From NCBI GenBank assembly GCA_011087955.1, contig JAALKR010000021.1, positions 1-36,153 of the forward strand: DNA of 36,153 bases, given 5' to 3'. The notes under the pieces are model-generated. The model had not been told where the DNA came from. It saw only the letters and a program-made list of their open reading frames with translations, and ran no database searches. The first letter of the stretch is position 1. Every line of letters begins with the position of its first letter. The stretch comes from Oligoflexia bacterium. Its GTDB lineage: Bacteria; Bdellovibrionota; UBA1018; CAIPTA01; JAALKR01. This document shows, piece by piece, positions 1-9,400 of the stretch. The translations under genes were made by a program, and so were the position numbers.

Positions 1-87
1 CCGGAGATAAAGCGCCTTCGGAGAACCTTGATGCGTTGGCGTGAGGAGATACTACAGAATCGAAGAACCTGAATTCACCTATAAGAA

Positions 88-163
88 TGGTTGGCTCGAC
101 TGGACTTGAACCAGCGACCCCCACCATGTCAAGGTGGTGCTCTACCAACTGAGCTACGAGCCA
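88..163 (-). tRNA. tRNA-Val (anticodon GAC)
   Basis: Read on the minus strand, the 76 bases form a full cloverleaf. The acceptor stem is TGGCTCG/CGAGCCA, the D arm is closed by GCTC/GAGC, the anticodon stem is CCACC/GGTGG around loop TTGACAT (anticodon GAC), and the T arm is GCTGG-TTCAAGT-CCAGT. The 3' ACCA is encoded. The first pair is T1-A72, which is less common than G1-C72. A possible promoter on the same strand is TTGATA (206-211) and GATACT (184-189) with a 16-bp spacer. It overlaps the end of the upstream membrane gene, so the tRNA may have its own promoter or be the tail of that transcript. The 87 bases to its left hold nothing I recognise. Confidence 0.95.
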
Positions 164-187
164 TCAGAGTTGACGGTGCTAGTAGTA

Positions 188-1054
188 TCATTTAGCTGAG
201 GACGTTATCAAGGGCAGTTTTTGTTTTAGCACGAACAACTGTCTGAAATCTGCAAGCCATCGTGGGTCGAAAAGCAAAAGATGAAAGACCAGCATACCCA
301 AGCTGACTTGCGCAAATTTCATCATCACTAGAATTCCCAGGTGCATCAAGACCGAGGCAATCCAAAAATACTTCCGAGAAGTATTTGTCCAGACAAACAA
401 AATGGCTAAGGCCTCAATCGCGAGAACAACCCAAGTCAATACAAAGAACAAAAATGGAGCAGCGGCTGCAACTACACTTGTCCAAAAATAAGTGTTTACA
501 CCATCTGCAATAATTTTTATGAGTGCAGTACCTTCCAGCCAAGAAGGACTTAAAGCTTTCAAAATTCCTGAATTTGCATAAGAAACGCCAAGGATAATCC
601 AAGCACCTTCGCGTAAATACTTAGGCGGCTCCCAATTCGAGTTTGACTTGATTACCGCAATCCCTGTTCGTTGCGGAATGACGACAAACACTAGTAGCAA
701 CCATCCGATATATGAATACTCTGGTGAATTTACGTATGGGTTTAGGTTGAAGAAATAAATGTGAATAACCCAAAGCAGAAATGCAGAAATTTTTTGATAT
801 AGACCAAGTCCAAAGATGATAGCGATTGCAATCTGCATACCCAAGACAATTTTTATGGCCAAGGGCTCTCGAAGATGCAAAAAACTAAGTAGAGGATTGT
901 AGACCACACTATCCTGCAATCGAAAGATAAGGCCATCGGGTGAGTATAATTCTATTAGATAAGGGATGAGCAGCAAAGCATAAGTTACTATATAGGCTGC
1001 GAGAGCAATTCGAGTGATTCCGAACAGATCCTTCTCTGAAAGCTTAAGAATCAC
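188..1054 (-). CDS. HTTM/SdpB-like integral membrane protein
   Basis: A 288-aa protein made mostly of hydrophobic segments, with about six to eight membrane spans, no signal peptide and no soluble domain. The stretch YANSGILK (residues 159-166) followed by W172 and G175 matches the HTTM pattern (vitamin-K-dependent carboxylase-like, also SdpB). The same pattern recurs in the 425-aa protein at 2366-3643. The start is GTG at 1054, preceded on the minus strand by a good ribosome site (GAGGTGA). It overlaps the end of the upstream small gene by 11 nt, so the two are translationally coupled. In Bacillus, SdpA and SdpB help mature the SdpC toxin. The order here, a small anchored protein then an HTTM protein, fits that layout, but no toxin precursor is visible beside it. 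Family membership is inferred from pattern and topology. The substrate is unknown. Confidence 0.6.
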   Translation of the reverse strand: MILKLSEKDLFGITRIALAAYIVTYALLLIPYLIELYSPDGLIFRLQDSVVYNPLLSFLHLREPLAIKIVLGMQIAIAIIFGLGLYQKISAFLLWVIHIYFFNLNPYVNSPEYSYIGWLLLVFVVIPQRTGIAVIKSNSNWEPPKYLREGAWIILGVSYANSGILKALSPSWLEGTALIKIIADGVNTYFWTSVVAAAAPFLFFVLTWVVLAIEALAILFVWTNTSRKYFWIASVLMHLGILVMMKFAQVSLGMLVFHLLLFDPRWLADFRQLFVLKQKLPLITSSAK

Positions 1055-1520
1055 AGCTCACCTCTGTAATTTCAAAGTATTGGCTATTCGGTCGGCCGAT
1101 TTGCATTTGCACTTTTGCGATCTTTCCACTTAATTTTAGATTTTTCGCAAATGCGCCTGAATTACAAAAAGCCGTTCGCAGATACTGTTGGCGCATTCTG
1201 TGAGTTAAATTTAAGCTATAGCGATACATTATTAGATAAGGTATCCAACGGCGATGATGACCACGCTTATCTCGAAATAAATCTGCTCTTCTTGGCTGAT
1301 GAATTTTTCCATTTTTCTCCACTAGGATTAAATTTACTTGGCTAAAAGCATAGTTCTTCGAAAATTTTTTTGAAAATGGTCTCGGCAGCGGTGAAGAGGC
1401 AAAGGAGGAAACAAATTGATCGGCACCATTATTAGGAAGGTAAGCCGTAAACACTCTAAGTACTCCTAGTAACGTCAGGAGGCAGACCAACCAGTGACTG
1501 CGAAGTAAATTGGATATCAT
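1044..1520 (-). CDS. Small membrane-anchored protein, possibly SdpA-like
   Basis: I start this at ATG 1520, giving 158 aa with a hydrophobic N-terminal anchor (residues about 8-26) and then a basic extracytoplasmic domain ending in a Cys (EVSCDS). An in-frame TTG at 1619 would add 33 residues ahead of the anchor and looks less natural. Neither start has a clear ribosome site. It overlaps the downstream HTTM gene by 11 nt, which ties the two functionally. Size, single anchor, a conserved-looking F..F patch followed by a short strand-rich domain, and its place before an HTTM gene resemble SdpA of the SdpABC antimicrobial system. Sequence similarity to SdpA is weak by eye. It could equally be the detached soluble tail of an HTTM protein, since the neighbouring plus-strand HTTM protein carries a fused tail. 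Confidence 0.5.
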   Translation of the reverse strand: MISNLLRSHWLVCLLTLLGVLRVFTAYLPNNGADQFVSSFASSPLPRPFSKKFSKNYAFSQVNLILVEKNGKIHQPRRADLFRDKRGHHRRWIPYLIMYRYSLNLTHRMRQQYLRTAFCNSGAFAKNLKLSGKIAKVQMQIGRPNSQYFEITEVSCDS

Positions 1521-1627
1521 AGATTCAGTATGCCAGTATGTGCGGCAATTTTCTTTGGCTTTTGTCACTATGCCGAGTGGAAAAGTGCATAGCCGCACAC
1601 TGAATTTTTTTAGAAGCAATGAGTTTT

Positions 1628-1653
1628 TTTCGAATTAGCTTTTCGAATGAGCT
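1628..1653. repeat. 13-bp tandem direct repeat between divergent operons
   Basis: TTTCGAATTAGCT (1628-1640) is followed directly by TTTCGAATGAGCT (1641-1653), 12 of 13 bases identical. It lies in the 168-bp gap between the divergent HTTM operons, about 36 bp before the pentapeptide gene start. Head-to-tail half sites of this size suit a regulator that binds direct repeats. That role is inference. Confidence 0.5.
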
Positions 1654-1688
1654 ATCTGAGTTAAAATGTAAGTGTGCCGAAATTACTA

Positions 1689-2357
1689 ATGATGCGTATA
1701 TTGAAAACTCTAATAATACGTATTGCTTCCGTAGTCCTGCTGTCAGTGGTTTGCGCGTGGATAAATCCTGAGGCAATGGCGGAGACCTATGGGCTACCGG
1801 TTTTGAAGAATGGAGAGTGTTACCCAGAGCGGAAATTGCATCATTTTGGCGTTTGCGGCATTCTACGTGGTGAGGTTATTTACGAACTCGACGCCTATCG
1901 CTTCGAGCTCGATGGCTTTGATGCGTATAATAGCAGGTTCTATAATGTAAAATTGCCGGAAGCGTCATTGAGGTTCGCTTATTTTCATCAAGTAAGCATT
2001 ATTTTGTCAGAAATTGTAAATGCGAAAGCCCATAATATCAACTTAAGAGGAGCAATCCTGTGGAATTCAAATTTTTCGAAAACAATCTTTAATCATGCTG
2101 ACATGAAAGGAGTCAAAATTCGTCGTTCAAACTTTAAAGAAGCTTCTTTCGTAGGTGCTCAGCTGCAATCATCATTTTTTTGGGCAAGTGATTTTTCAAA
2201 CGCAAGCTTTCGAGGCTCCGATTTAACGGATGCAGTAATTTTAGGTTGTGATTTTAATGGCGCTTTATTTGACGAGGACACCAAATTGCCCTTTGGCGCG
2301 GAAACCGCAGAAAAATTGGGAATGATTCGAGTGAATGATTCGAATGATCAAAAGTAA
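1689..2357 (+). CDS. Exported pentapeptide-repeat protein
   Basis: A protein of about 222 aa with an N-terminal signal peptide (Arg/Lys n-region, a long Ile/Val/Leu core, likely cleaved after AMA). The mature part carries a run of A(D/N)LXX-type five-residue steps: INLRGAILWNSNF, FNHADMKGVKI, SNFKEASFVGAQL, SDFSNASFRGSDL and TDAVILGCDFNGALF. These give a right-handed quadrilateral beta-helix. The start may be GTG 1674, ATG 1689 or ATG 1692; I prefer 1689 because the signal peptide then begins cleanly. No strong ribosome site is visible. It lies 8 nt ahead of the fused HTTM gene and clearly shares its transcript. Pentapeptide proteins usually act as scaffolds or mimics. Export and the HTTM partner suggest a substrate or partner outside the cytoplasm, but no function can be assigned. 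Confidence 0.75.
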   Translation: MMRILKTLIIRIASVVLLSVVCAWINPEAMAETYGLPVLKNGECYPERKLHHFGVCGILRGEVIYELDAYRFELDGFDAYNSRFYNVKLPEASLRFAYFHQVSIILSEIVNAKAHNINLRGAILWNSNFSKTIFNHADMKGVKIRRSNFKEASFVGAQLQSSFFWASDFSNASFRGSDLTDAVILGCDFNGALFDEDTKLPFGAETAEKLGMIRVNDSNDQK

Positions 2358-2365
2358 GTGGTGTA

Positions 2366-3643
2366 ATGGAGAAGCTTAGATCTTTTTTCTCAAATAACGC
2401 GATTGAGATTGAAAAAGATCGAATGCTGCAGGTTTACGGTGCACTCTTAAGCTCCGTTCATGTCTTGACCTGGGTATTTTGGAATCTCTTCGGCAAGAGC
2501 ATATTAACTGTATTCTCGGATAAGCTTAAGTACCCGGTCTGTTGGGGATTTTTAGAAAATTGTGCTCAAATTCGACCACTAAATGAGTCAGTTCTGCAAT
2601 TTTTAAACTATGGTTATCTCGTTGCCGGGCTTGTGGGCGTAATGATTTTTTTGATTCCAGGCCGTACTAAGCTTGCCTATTATTTTTTTCTATTTCTCAA
2701 TCTCTTTAAGATGTCGCTCTATCTCCAAGACTACCGCTTGATGGGCAACTACCATTATATGCCGTTTATTGTGTCGTTCGTATTCTTGTTTGTGCCCAAT
2801 AAGCGTCAGTGCATTCAAGTTATAGTTATTGCTTTTTATTTCGGAGCTGGACTCTTAAAAATGAATTATGAATGGATTTCGGGGTCAGCAATGGTTCATG
2901 CCCCAATTATTCAAGGAAAGCTATTGGAAGCTGCATGTGCTTATGTGGTGTTGCTTGAATTGGTATTTGTTTGGTTACTCCTGTTTCGGAAAAAGAAATT
3001 TTTCTATTTTGCCGCTATTCAAGTTTTTTGCTTTCATGCCTTTTCTTGGACGATAGTTGGGTTCTTCTATCCACTTACTATGGGAGTATTGCTTTCCATT
3101 TTTTTTATGGATCGGTATTTTGAGCATTACCCAGATCGACTGCGCAAAAGAGAAAATTTAATTGAAAATGAAGAGGCAATTTATAGCAAGCTCTTGAGGG
3201 GAAAATTGGCAAAACCCACCTATGGGTGTTTGACTATCTTTGCTCTTATGCAATTAGCACCTTGGCTTTTTGGGGCGCATTCAAGCATTACTTCTGAAGG
3301 AAGGATTTATTCCTTGAATATGTTCGATGCGCAAACCCAGTGTGACACTATGATGATTGCTAGGTATAAAGACTATTCAGCGGAGGCTTGGGAGCGACAC
3401 GATCGCATGGGCTATGGAGTACGAATCTGGTGTGACCCGTTGGTCCATTATAGCAAGGCGAAGTGGATTTGCGAACAGAATCGAATATTTTCAGATTTTA
3501 AAGATATGGATATCTATATGAATTCACGCCGACGATCTGATTCGGAGTATGTTCGAGTGTATGCAGTTCAGAACATTTGTTCGGAAGACCCGGGCTATAA
3601 CGTGTTCATTCCGAATTCATGGATTGAGGAAGATAAGTTATGA
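2366..3643 (+). CDS. HTTM-like membrane protein with fused C-terminal soluble domain
   Basis: A 425-aa protein. Residues about 20-255 hold six or more membrane spans. FYFGAGLLK (157-165) followed by W170 and G173 matches the motif of the 288-aa HTTM protein at 188-1054. After another hydrophobic segment (about residues 285-300), a roughly 125-residue tail with several cysteines (QTQCD, IWCDP, WICEQ, QNICS) should lie outside the cytoplasm, possibly disulfide-bonded. On the minus strand the equivalent soluble part seems to be a separate gene. It sits between the pentapeptide gene (8 nt upstream) and the beta-propeller gene (4-nt ATGA overlap downstream), so all three are translated together. 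HTTM domains are related to gamma-glutamyl carboxylase and SdpB. Whether this one modifies a peptide or secreted partner is inference. Confidence 0.6.
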   Translation: MEKLRSFFSNNAIEIEKDRMLQVYGALLSSVHVLTWVFWNLFGKSILTVFSDKLKYPVCWGFLENCAQIRPLNESVLQFLNYGYLVAGLVGVMIFLIPGRTKLAYYFFLFLNLFKMSLYLQDYRLMGNYHYMPFIVSFVFLFVPNKRQCIQVIVIAFYFGAGLLKMNYEWISGSAMVHAPIIQGKLLEAACAYVVLLELVFVWLLLFRKKKFFYFAAIQVFCFHAFSWTIVGFFYPLTMGVLLSIFFMDRYFEHYPDRLRKRENLIENEEAIYSKLLRGKLAKPTYGCLTIFALMQLAPWLFGAHSSITSEGRIYSLNMFDAQTQCDTMMIARYKDYSAEAWERHDRMGYGVRIWCDPLVHYSKAKWICEQNRIFSDFKDMDIYMNSRRRSDSEYVRVYAVQNICSEDPGYNVFIPNSWIEEDKL

Positions 3644-4926
3644 AGCTGGAATATAGTGTTCTTCTTGCGAAGCTTTTAGCAGTCATTGCGGTGATTTTTG
3701 TCGCATACCCGAAAATTTTAGATCCAGATTCTATTTTCACTCACGTGAAATATGAACTCCCAGCATTACCGGCTCCAATTTATAGTGACAAGTATATGGC
3801 TACTTTGAATGAGGACTTATTGTCCGTTACCTATCAATATAGAGGTGGGGTGGAGCACCTTGGTTACTCGGATAGCAGGAAACTAAGAGTGAAGCTTGAG
3901 GAAGATTGGCGAACCGATCTACTAAATGTTGCTGTTCACGGTGCGAGCAAAGCCAGTCCAGCGGTCGATAAAAGTGGGGCCTATATTGGATCAGACTCTT
4001 CCTGGTTCTATGCCTATAACCATGATGGCTCGCTGAAGTGGAAACATTATGTGGCCAATTCGGCTGCTGGAATTCATTCAACCGCTGCGCTTGATAAAAA
4101 ATACGTGTATTTCACGGCCTATAACGGTGTGCTATACAAGTTTGAAAAAAAATCTGGGGCTATGATTTGGACGATTGATTTAGGTGATGCTACTGGGGCG
4201 TCACTGGTATTATTGAATGAGCACATTTACACTGCGGTGGAAACCTCAGGTCCACCAAACGGTTATGTGGTGAAAGTTGATCGTCGTACGGGAGAGATTA
4301 CCTGGCGATCGCCTTGGCTTGGGGAGCAGGCGCACTCTACTCCGACAATCGATGTCGAGCGCGGCCGAATTTACCTTGGGGCTAATAATAAGAAGCTCTT
4401 TGCCTTATCTTTAGAGGATGGATCTAAAATTTGGGAAGTTGAGATTGGTGGTGAGATCAAAGGAACGGTTACATTAGTTCGTGACCGAGTTATTTTTGCA
4501 TCCTGGAATGGCTTGGTGGAGGCTCGCTCTGTGGAAGACGGAACGCAACTTTGGAAATATGATATTGAAGATAGATCTCAAAGTTCGGCCACCTATGTGC
4601 CTGGTGAGGATCTAGCTTTGATTGGTGGAAATAGTGGCAGGTTTGTTGCTCTGCATGTCCAAACAGGGGCAGAAAAATGGCGCTACGAGACCGGTTTTAA
4701 TCGTCTTCGTGCCAGTGCATTAGTTATTCGTAATCAGGATAGGCCAAAACAATGGCTTGCTTGGATGCCTTGTGCGGCCGATTGGCTCTGTGCTTTCAAT
4801 GCGAGTTCTGGAAAAATTCTTAAAAAATACGAGCTCTCGAGCCATCTGACCGGCGTCCCTGCGGTGTTTGGCGGCGCTCTCTATGTAGCGCTAGATGCGG
4901 CTGGTGGCCTGGTTCGCTATAGATAG
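3640..4926 (+). CDS. Membrane-anchored PQQ-type beta-propeller protein (BamB-like fold)
   Basis: A 428-aa protein with one N-terminal hydrophobic anchor (residues about 6-24) and no lipobox. It carries repeated tryptophan-docking blades: DGSLKWKHYV, KSGAMIWTIDLG, RTGEITWRSPW, EDGSKIWEVEIGG, EDGTQLWKYDIED, QTGAEKWRYETG and a last SSGKILKKYEL. This is the spacing of the PQQ_2/BamB-type propeller with about seven or eight blades. No quinone-binding or dehydrogenase catalytic region is present, so it is probably a periplasmic scaffold or binding protein. The start overlaps the HTTM stop (ATGA), so it is coupled to that membrane protein and is likely its periplasmic partner. It differs from BamB in having an uncleaved anchor instead of a lipid and in its operon setting. 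Confidence 0.75.
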   Translation: MKLEYSVLLAKLLAVIAVIFVAYPKILDPDSIFTHVKYELPALPAPIYSDKYMATLNEDLLSVTYQYRGGVEHLGYSDSRKLRVKLEEDWRTDLLNVAVHGASKASPAVDKSGAYIGSDSSWFYAYNHDGSLKWKHYVANSAAGIHSTAALDKKYVYFTAYNGVLYKFEKKSGAMIWTIDLGDATGASLVLLNEHIYTAVETSGPPNGYVVKVDRRTGEITWRSPWLGEQAHSTPTIDVERGRIYLGANNKKLFALSLEDGSKIWEVEIGGEIKGTVTLVRDRVIFASWNGLVEARSVEDGTQLWKYDIEDRSQSSATYVPGEDLALIGGNSGRFVALHVQTGAEKWRYETGFNRLRASALVIRNQDRPKQWLAWMPCAADWLCAFNASSGKILKKYELSSHLTGVPAVFGGALYVALDAAGGLVRYR

Positions 4927-4963
4927 GCATAAATGGGCCTCTAATCCAGTGCTAATTCAGGTA

Positions 4964-4993
4964 GATACAATAGTTAATTAAAATAGTTGTATC
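4964..4993. repeat. Inverted repeat upstream of the pilin operon
   Basis: GATACAA (4964-4970) and TTGTATC (4987-4993) form a perfect 7-bp inverted repeat around a 16-bp A/T-rich centre, about 50 bp before the first pilin-like gene. It could be an operator. TTGTAT (4987-4992) also sits 17 bp from CAGAAT (5010-5015), a weak sigma-70-like pair. The matching stretch upstream of the second copy is not the same. Confidence 0.4.
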
Positions 4994-5044
4994 AAATGGT
5001 TTTATGCGTCAGAATTGATTATCGGGGAGCGTTTGGAGGATCAA

Positions 5045-6427
5045 ATGTTTAGGAATCAGTCTGGGTCTATGGTGACCTCTATAACCATGGTTGCGCTAGG
5101 ATTGGCAGTAGCTGCGGGGGGGTTTTTCTTCACAGACTCCATCTTGCGTACGTCAGTAAAAACTGCAAAAGAGGCAGGAGTGGGGAATATCTCCGAGATT
5201 GTCATGTCTCGCGCAGGGCAAGCGGTTGCAAAAAATGTGATTCTTTGCTCTGAACTCTACGACAATAAGTGCGTCATTCGGTCCCCCGAGGTAGCTGCAG
5301 AGTACGGTCTCGAGAATGTCCGTCAGGTAAACCAGGATGGCGAGGATGATGCCAACGGAAAAGACTTAATGGTGGAGATGGAGACTTGTATGCAAAATAC
5401 AAGTGAGGTTGAAGCCGAAGGAGGTAAAGAGCCAGAGGAGTTCGTCTGTGAGAAAAGCGGAGGGTTCAAGGTTAAAGCCAAGGTTCATTTTGCGTTTATA
5501 AGTTTGGAGAATTTACGTTCTCAATCACGTATTTCTGGCATGCATGCAACCGAGGATTTGGATCGGCACGCTATTCAAACCAGAGTGTCGATTCCAATAA
5601 GGAAAGAGGGAGGAGAGTTCTACAACGTAGAGACTACAGCTGCGCTTCGACGTCCGCGAAGTTTCATTCGATTTGAGATCGTAGGGAAAGGTTGTGGGCG
5701 CTCTTGTGATTTAGGCGACGGTCTTCGTGATGGTCCGCCGTGCGCGTCTCGACTACTTCCTAACGAAGTCGCTGGAGGTGGATCTAGAACGGAGGTAACT
5801 GTACTCAACGATGGTCCTGGCTGGGTATACAGAGTCAAAGTCTTTCGTGGATTTCGAGTAAGTGACGACTTTCAGGGTCACTCGAAGGCAGATGGGCTAT
5901 CTGAGGAAGCGATTGAAGTTTATGATAGTGTAACAACAGACAACAACAAAATCGGTATACCTCCAGGCGGGACTGTTAGTTTCGTGGATGGTGGGTTTCC
6001 ATGCTTTTTTGACGCCGTAACTGTCCGAACAACGGGTACTGAGGCTTCCGTTACCTCGTCTATTACGAGGGGCCCGTTGGACTCTGGTAGTGCAGTGTAC
6101 TCGTTTGCGAAAGCTGAAGTACTCCAAGCAGACACAGCAAACCTCGATAGAGGTCTCTTTTCCTGTGGAGGTATTTTGGGGATTCCATGCGCTTATGCTC
6201 AAGCTCCCCCTACGATTTTAGAGGAAGATGACAGTTTAGAACCAGCTAATCCGCTCGTGGTTTCAGAAGTCGGTGACACAATACCTGCTGCCCGCATTGT
6301 TACCACGATTGTAGAAACACCACCACCACCGATGGCAGTGACCCCGACCCCGATCCGCCGCCGGGTACTTCGTAGAGTGCCGCCAAGCTTTAGCAATGAT
6401 GGCGATGGCGATGGCGACGGAAATTAA
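5045..6427 (+). CDS. Pilin-like protein 1 of a three-gene pseudopilin operon
   Basis: I start at ATG 5045 (460 aa) because GGAGGA lies 4 nt ahead and the second copy begins with the same residues (MFRNQSGS). The N-terminus is a short leader, then QSG and a hydrophobic helix (SMVTSITMVALGLAVAAGG) shaped like a prepilin, with possible cleavage after Gly7, but it lacks the usual Glu at +5. The rest is a soluble extracellular region with paired cysteines (GCGRSC, SCGGILGIPC), ending in a Pro-rich stretch (TPPPPMAVTPTP) and a GDGDGDGN tail encoded by GATGGC repeated three times at 6398-6415. A 7-G tract (5116-5122) lies in the helix codons. It is first in the operon, 61 nt before the giant pilin. 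Position and shape recall PilX-type minor pilins, but I cannot name a family. Confidence 0.65.
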   Translation: MFRNQSGSMVTSITMVALGLAVAAGGFFFTDSILRTSVKTAKEAGVGNISEIVMSRAGQAVAKNVILCSELYDNKCVIRSPEVAAEYGLENVRQVNQDGEDDANGKDLMVEMETCMQNTSEVEAEGGKEPEEFVCEKSGGFKVKAKVHFAFISLENLRSQSRISGMHATEDLDRHAIQTRVSIPIRKEGGEFYNVETTAALRRPRSFIRFEIVGKGCGRSCDLGDGLRDGPPCASRLLPNEVAGGGSRTEVTVLNDGPGWVYRVKVFRGFRVSDDFQGHSKADGLSEEAIEVYDSVTTDNNKIGIPPGGTVSFVDGGFPCFFDAVTVRTTGTEASVTSSITRGPLDSGSAVYSFAKAEVLQADTANLDRGLFSCGGILGIPCAYAQAPPTILEEDDSLEPANPLVVSEVGDTIPAARIVTTIVETPPPPMAVTPTPIRRRVLRRVPPSFSNDGDGDGDGN

Positions 6428-6488
6428 GCTACGATGATGCCACAACTGACATGAAGGTCTGACATGGCGTGAAATTTGGGAGTTCTCT

Positions 6489-9400
6489 ATGGGATGTCAG
6501 GCTAAGAGGGAAAAGGAAACAGGCGTATTAAGATCGCAACGAGGCGTCTCGTTGGTTCAGGCATTGATTGCAGCCACCCTGGTTTGTGCCGGCGGATTCG
6601 GGGTAGTTCGATTTGCTACGATGACTACAGATAGCATGAAGAAAGCAACGGACGTTCCAAAAGTCGTTAAAATTGGAAATATCGGATTGAGTAATGCACG
6701 GCAAGTACTGCTCAACGTAATAGAAAGGGAAGGCCCCAACAAGGACAAAAAGATGGCTGGAGTATGTCGCCTCCTATCTACTCCAATGCAGTCAGGTGGT
6801 GTGGGCCAAATCGAGATAAGTTTATTCGCTGCAGGAGACGATAAATTTAAAAAGGATTGGGAGCGCGCATTTCCTTCAGAGCAGTGGGAAATGTTTTCTG
6901 CACCCTACTGTCGACCGGATGGTTATAAGCGCTGTCTGCGCCCCAATTCAAACGTTGAGGGATTGAAGCCTGAAGAGATCCACCTATTACAGCCAGAAAT
7001 CTTTATTGAGTTGGTTCCTATTTTCGTTCGTGGGTCATCAGGTGATGGACGAAGTGCGGTTCGCCTGCCAAGAAGATCTGGTGAGACAACTAGGGAAGAG
7101 GCAAGTAACATAGCCTTCTTGGTGCTGTCTACGACCAGATACACGGCGAAGAAAGGGCCGGACTCCGCTACTACAAGGCGATTAGATAGGACCACCCGGA
7201 TGGCGGTGTGGGTTGGTGAAGCGGAGTGTGAGTATGAGTATACACTAGGTGGAACCACTAATACGCTTCTGCTCAATCCATCTGCAATTGGTTCAGGTGT
7301 GAAGAGTAAGACAGTATTCTCTGCAGATAGCGGAGAACTTAGCAATAGATTGCTGCGAGTAACCTTTCCGACTTCGGTTCGTATGGAATCTCAAGTAGCT
7401 GAAGATGATGGGAAGCGCGTAGGCGTAGGAATTCGCATGGAGTCGTCGATGGCATCTATTAGCTGTAACGAAAATAGATATCGCTGCCCTAATCGCTCTA
7501 TTACGTCGCGAGAATGGGCGCTAGCTATGGGAGGCGCGGTATTTCGTGTGATTTTCAATCGAGCAAATCCTCATCACTTGACTTCCAGCGTGGATATTGA
7601 GCCACGATACACAATTAAAAAGGGTGGAGGAGAAATTTCACCAGCGCCGAACGCAACATACTCAACCGTAAATGGGCCGCTTGTCGATGGCAAAGCCACG
7701 ATAATAAGTAACTGGCGCACAGTCTCTATGGAAATAAGCAACACACCTCAAGTTTGTAGTGAAATTTGTAAGGAATCGGGTTCATCGCCCTATAACTGGT
7801 CGCCAGATATTGTCGAGGGTGACGATTATAATGAGGTCGTTCAAAAGAGTAAGGACAACTCAGACCCCCTTTACTTTGGGCATGTAGAAAATACGATGCC
7901 AGATGTGCAGGTGGGTGGCAGCACTCATGTTGAATCAGATACAGATCCCAAGCCCGTAGGTTGTTCTTGTTGCTACAAGAAGCAGTGTGCTATGGTTGGA
8001 GTTTCTGTATTCGGTTACTGCCACTTACAACCGCCGGAACCATTAGATTCTCGAGTTCCGGAATGTGAGGGCACCAACGATTCGATCGTTCAAGAGAAAC
8101 AATTGAGTAACGACCCAATCGCCGGCACTGGGGATTGTGTTTCAGCTAAATTATCGAGCGATTCTCTGGATTTTACTCGACGAGCATGTAGCGGTTCTCT
8201 TCGGTCTCTTTGTTATTTCCAAGGAACGTATCGCTTGGCTCAGGATGGACTCACGAAGAGTTACACCCGTTCTGATTTTAATGGGGCATTTCAAGCTTGC
8301 TATAACATGGGAGGAGAGCGTTTAAACCGTGTAGAGGCGGATGCCTTCCTCACTGCACAAGGGAATCTCATTGCTGCCGATATGCCACCAGTAGTTGGCG
8401 ATAACTACGAATTTGTAAATAGCGCGGCGGCTGGTTATTTCATTGCGCCTCAGGACGCGCCAAACCTTAAAATGGTTGCACAGGGAGTCCGCACTATCTT
8501 TTTTACTCCTGTTCCTGATACCGGGTTCGGGAGGCAAGGAGGAATCCTTGCGGCCCTTTCTCCAGATGAGCAGTTCTGGGTGAATCTACGAGTGGACTCG
8601 ACTGGTTTCATGTACGCAGCGCCACCAGAGATACCTACCACCACTAGTGAATTTTCGACAGAATCTGATCAAGACGGAGTTTTTCATTTCAATCGTGACC
8701 CAGATCATACGCTTACGACAAGTAGTGCTAGCGCAATGCTGCTTCTGAATACGCGACGCTACTTTGGTGCATTAAATGTGAGTCCAACTCAAGGGTCGTC
8801 GCAACGAGTTGTTTGCTTTGATCCACACACCAATGAGGTTAAAGTGCCAGGAAGCGGGACGGCTCAGCTTTCGGATGCTCGGGGGATATGCCAAGGTGCT
8901 GATGCGATCTTTATTCCGCCGGTCACTCCGTCCCAATGGACTGCTGCTATGGTGAAATCAGCAGAGATGTCACCTAGGCGCCCATGGCCAGCTCCACCAA
9001 CTCCACCAACGGGTAATCTTGTTGGGGCTTGGGTTGCTTACGAACGCATGGGTAGCGAGTGGCAGTCCAATGCCTTAATTAAGGTAGGCCAGCCCGATAA
9101 AAATTCAAAGGACTTCGGTCGGGAAGTGTATTTTGTAGGATCATATGGTGCCCCCATTACTCTTCCAGAGGCAACAAGCAGCGAGCCTCCCGCGGAGCCA
9201 GGCGGGGTCCAAGTCCTTTGTCGCACAGGAGATCGTGAAAACCCGTTTGAACTTAAAGACGGAGGTTCCTGTTCTGGCGAGTATTTCCTAAACTCTTCCA
9301 ACGAGTCAAAGCTAAAGGCCGATGGCGCCGCTAGTTTGATGGAATCCAGAAACGCTATAATTGCGATCGCAAAGAAGATAGATCCGAGTAATATGTTGGG

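Noticed and set aside
5620-6445. Several minus-strand frames of 60-101 codons within pilin-like gene 1
   Set aside because: All lie opposite a strongly supported gene, and none has a signal, domain or ribosome site.
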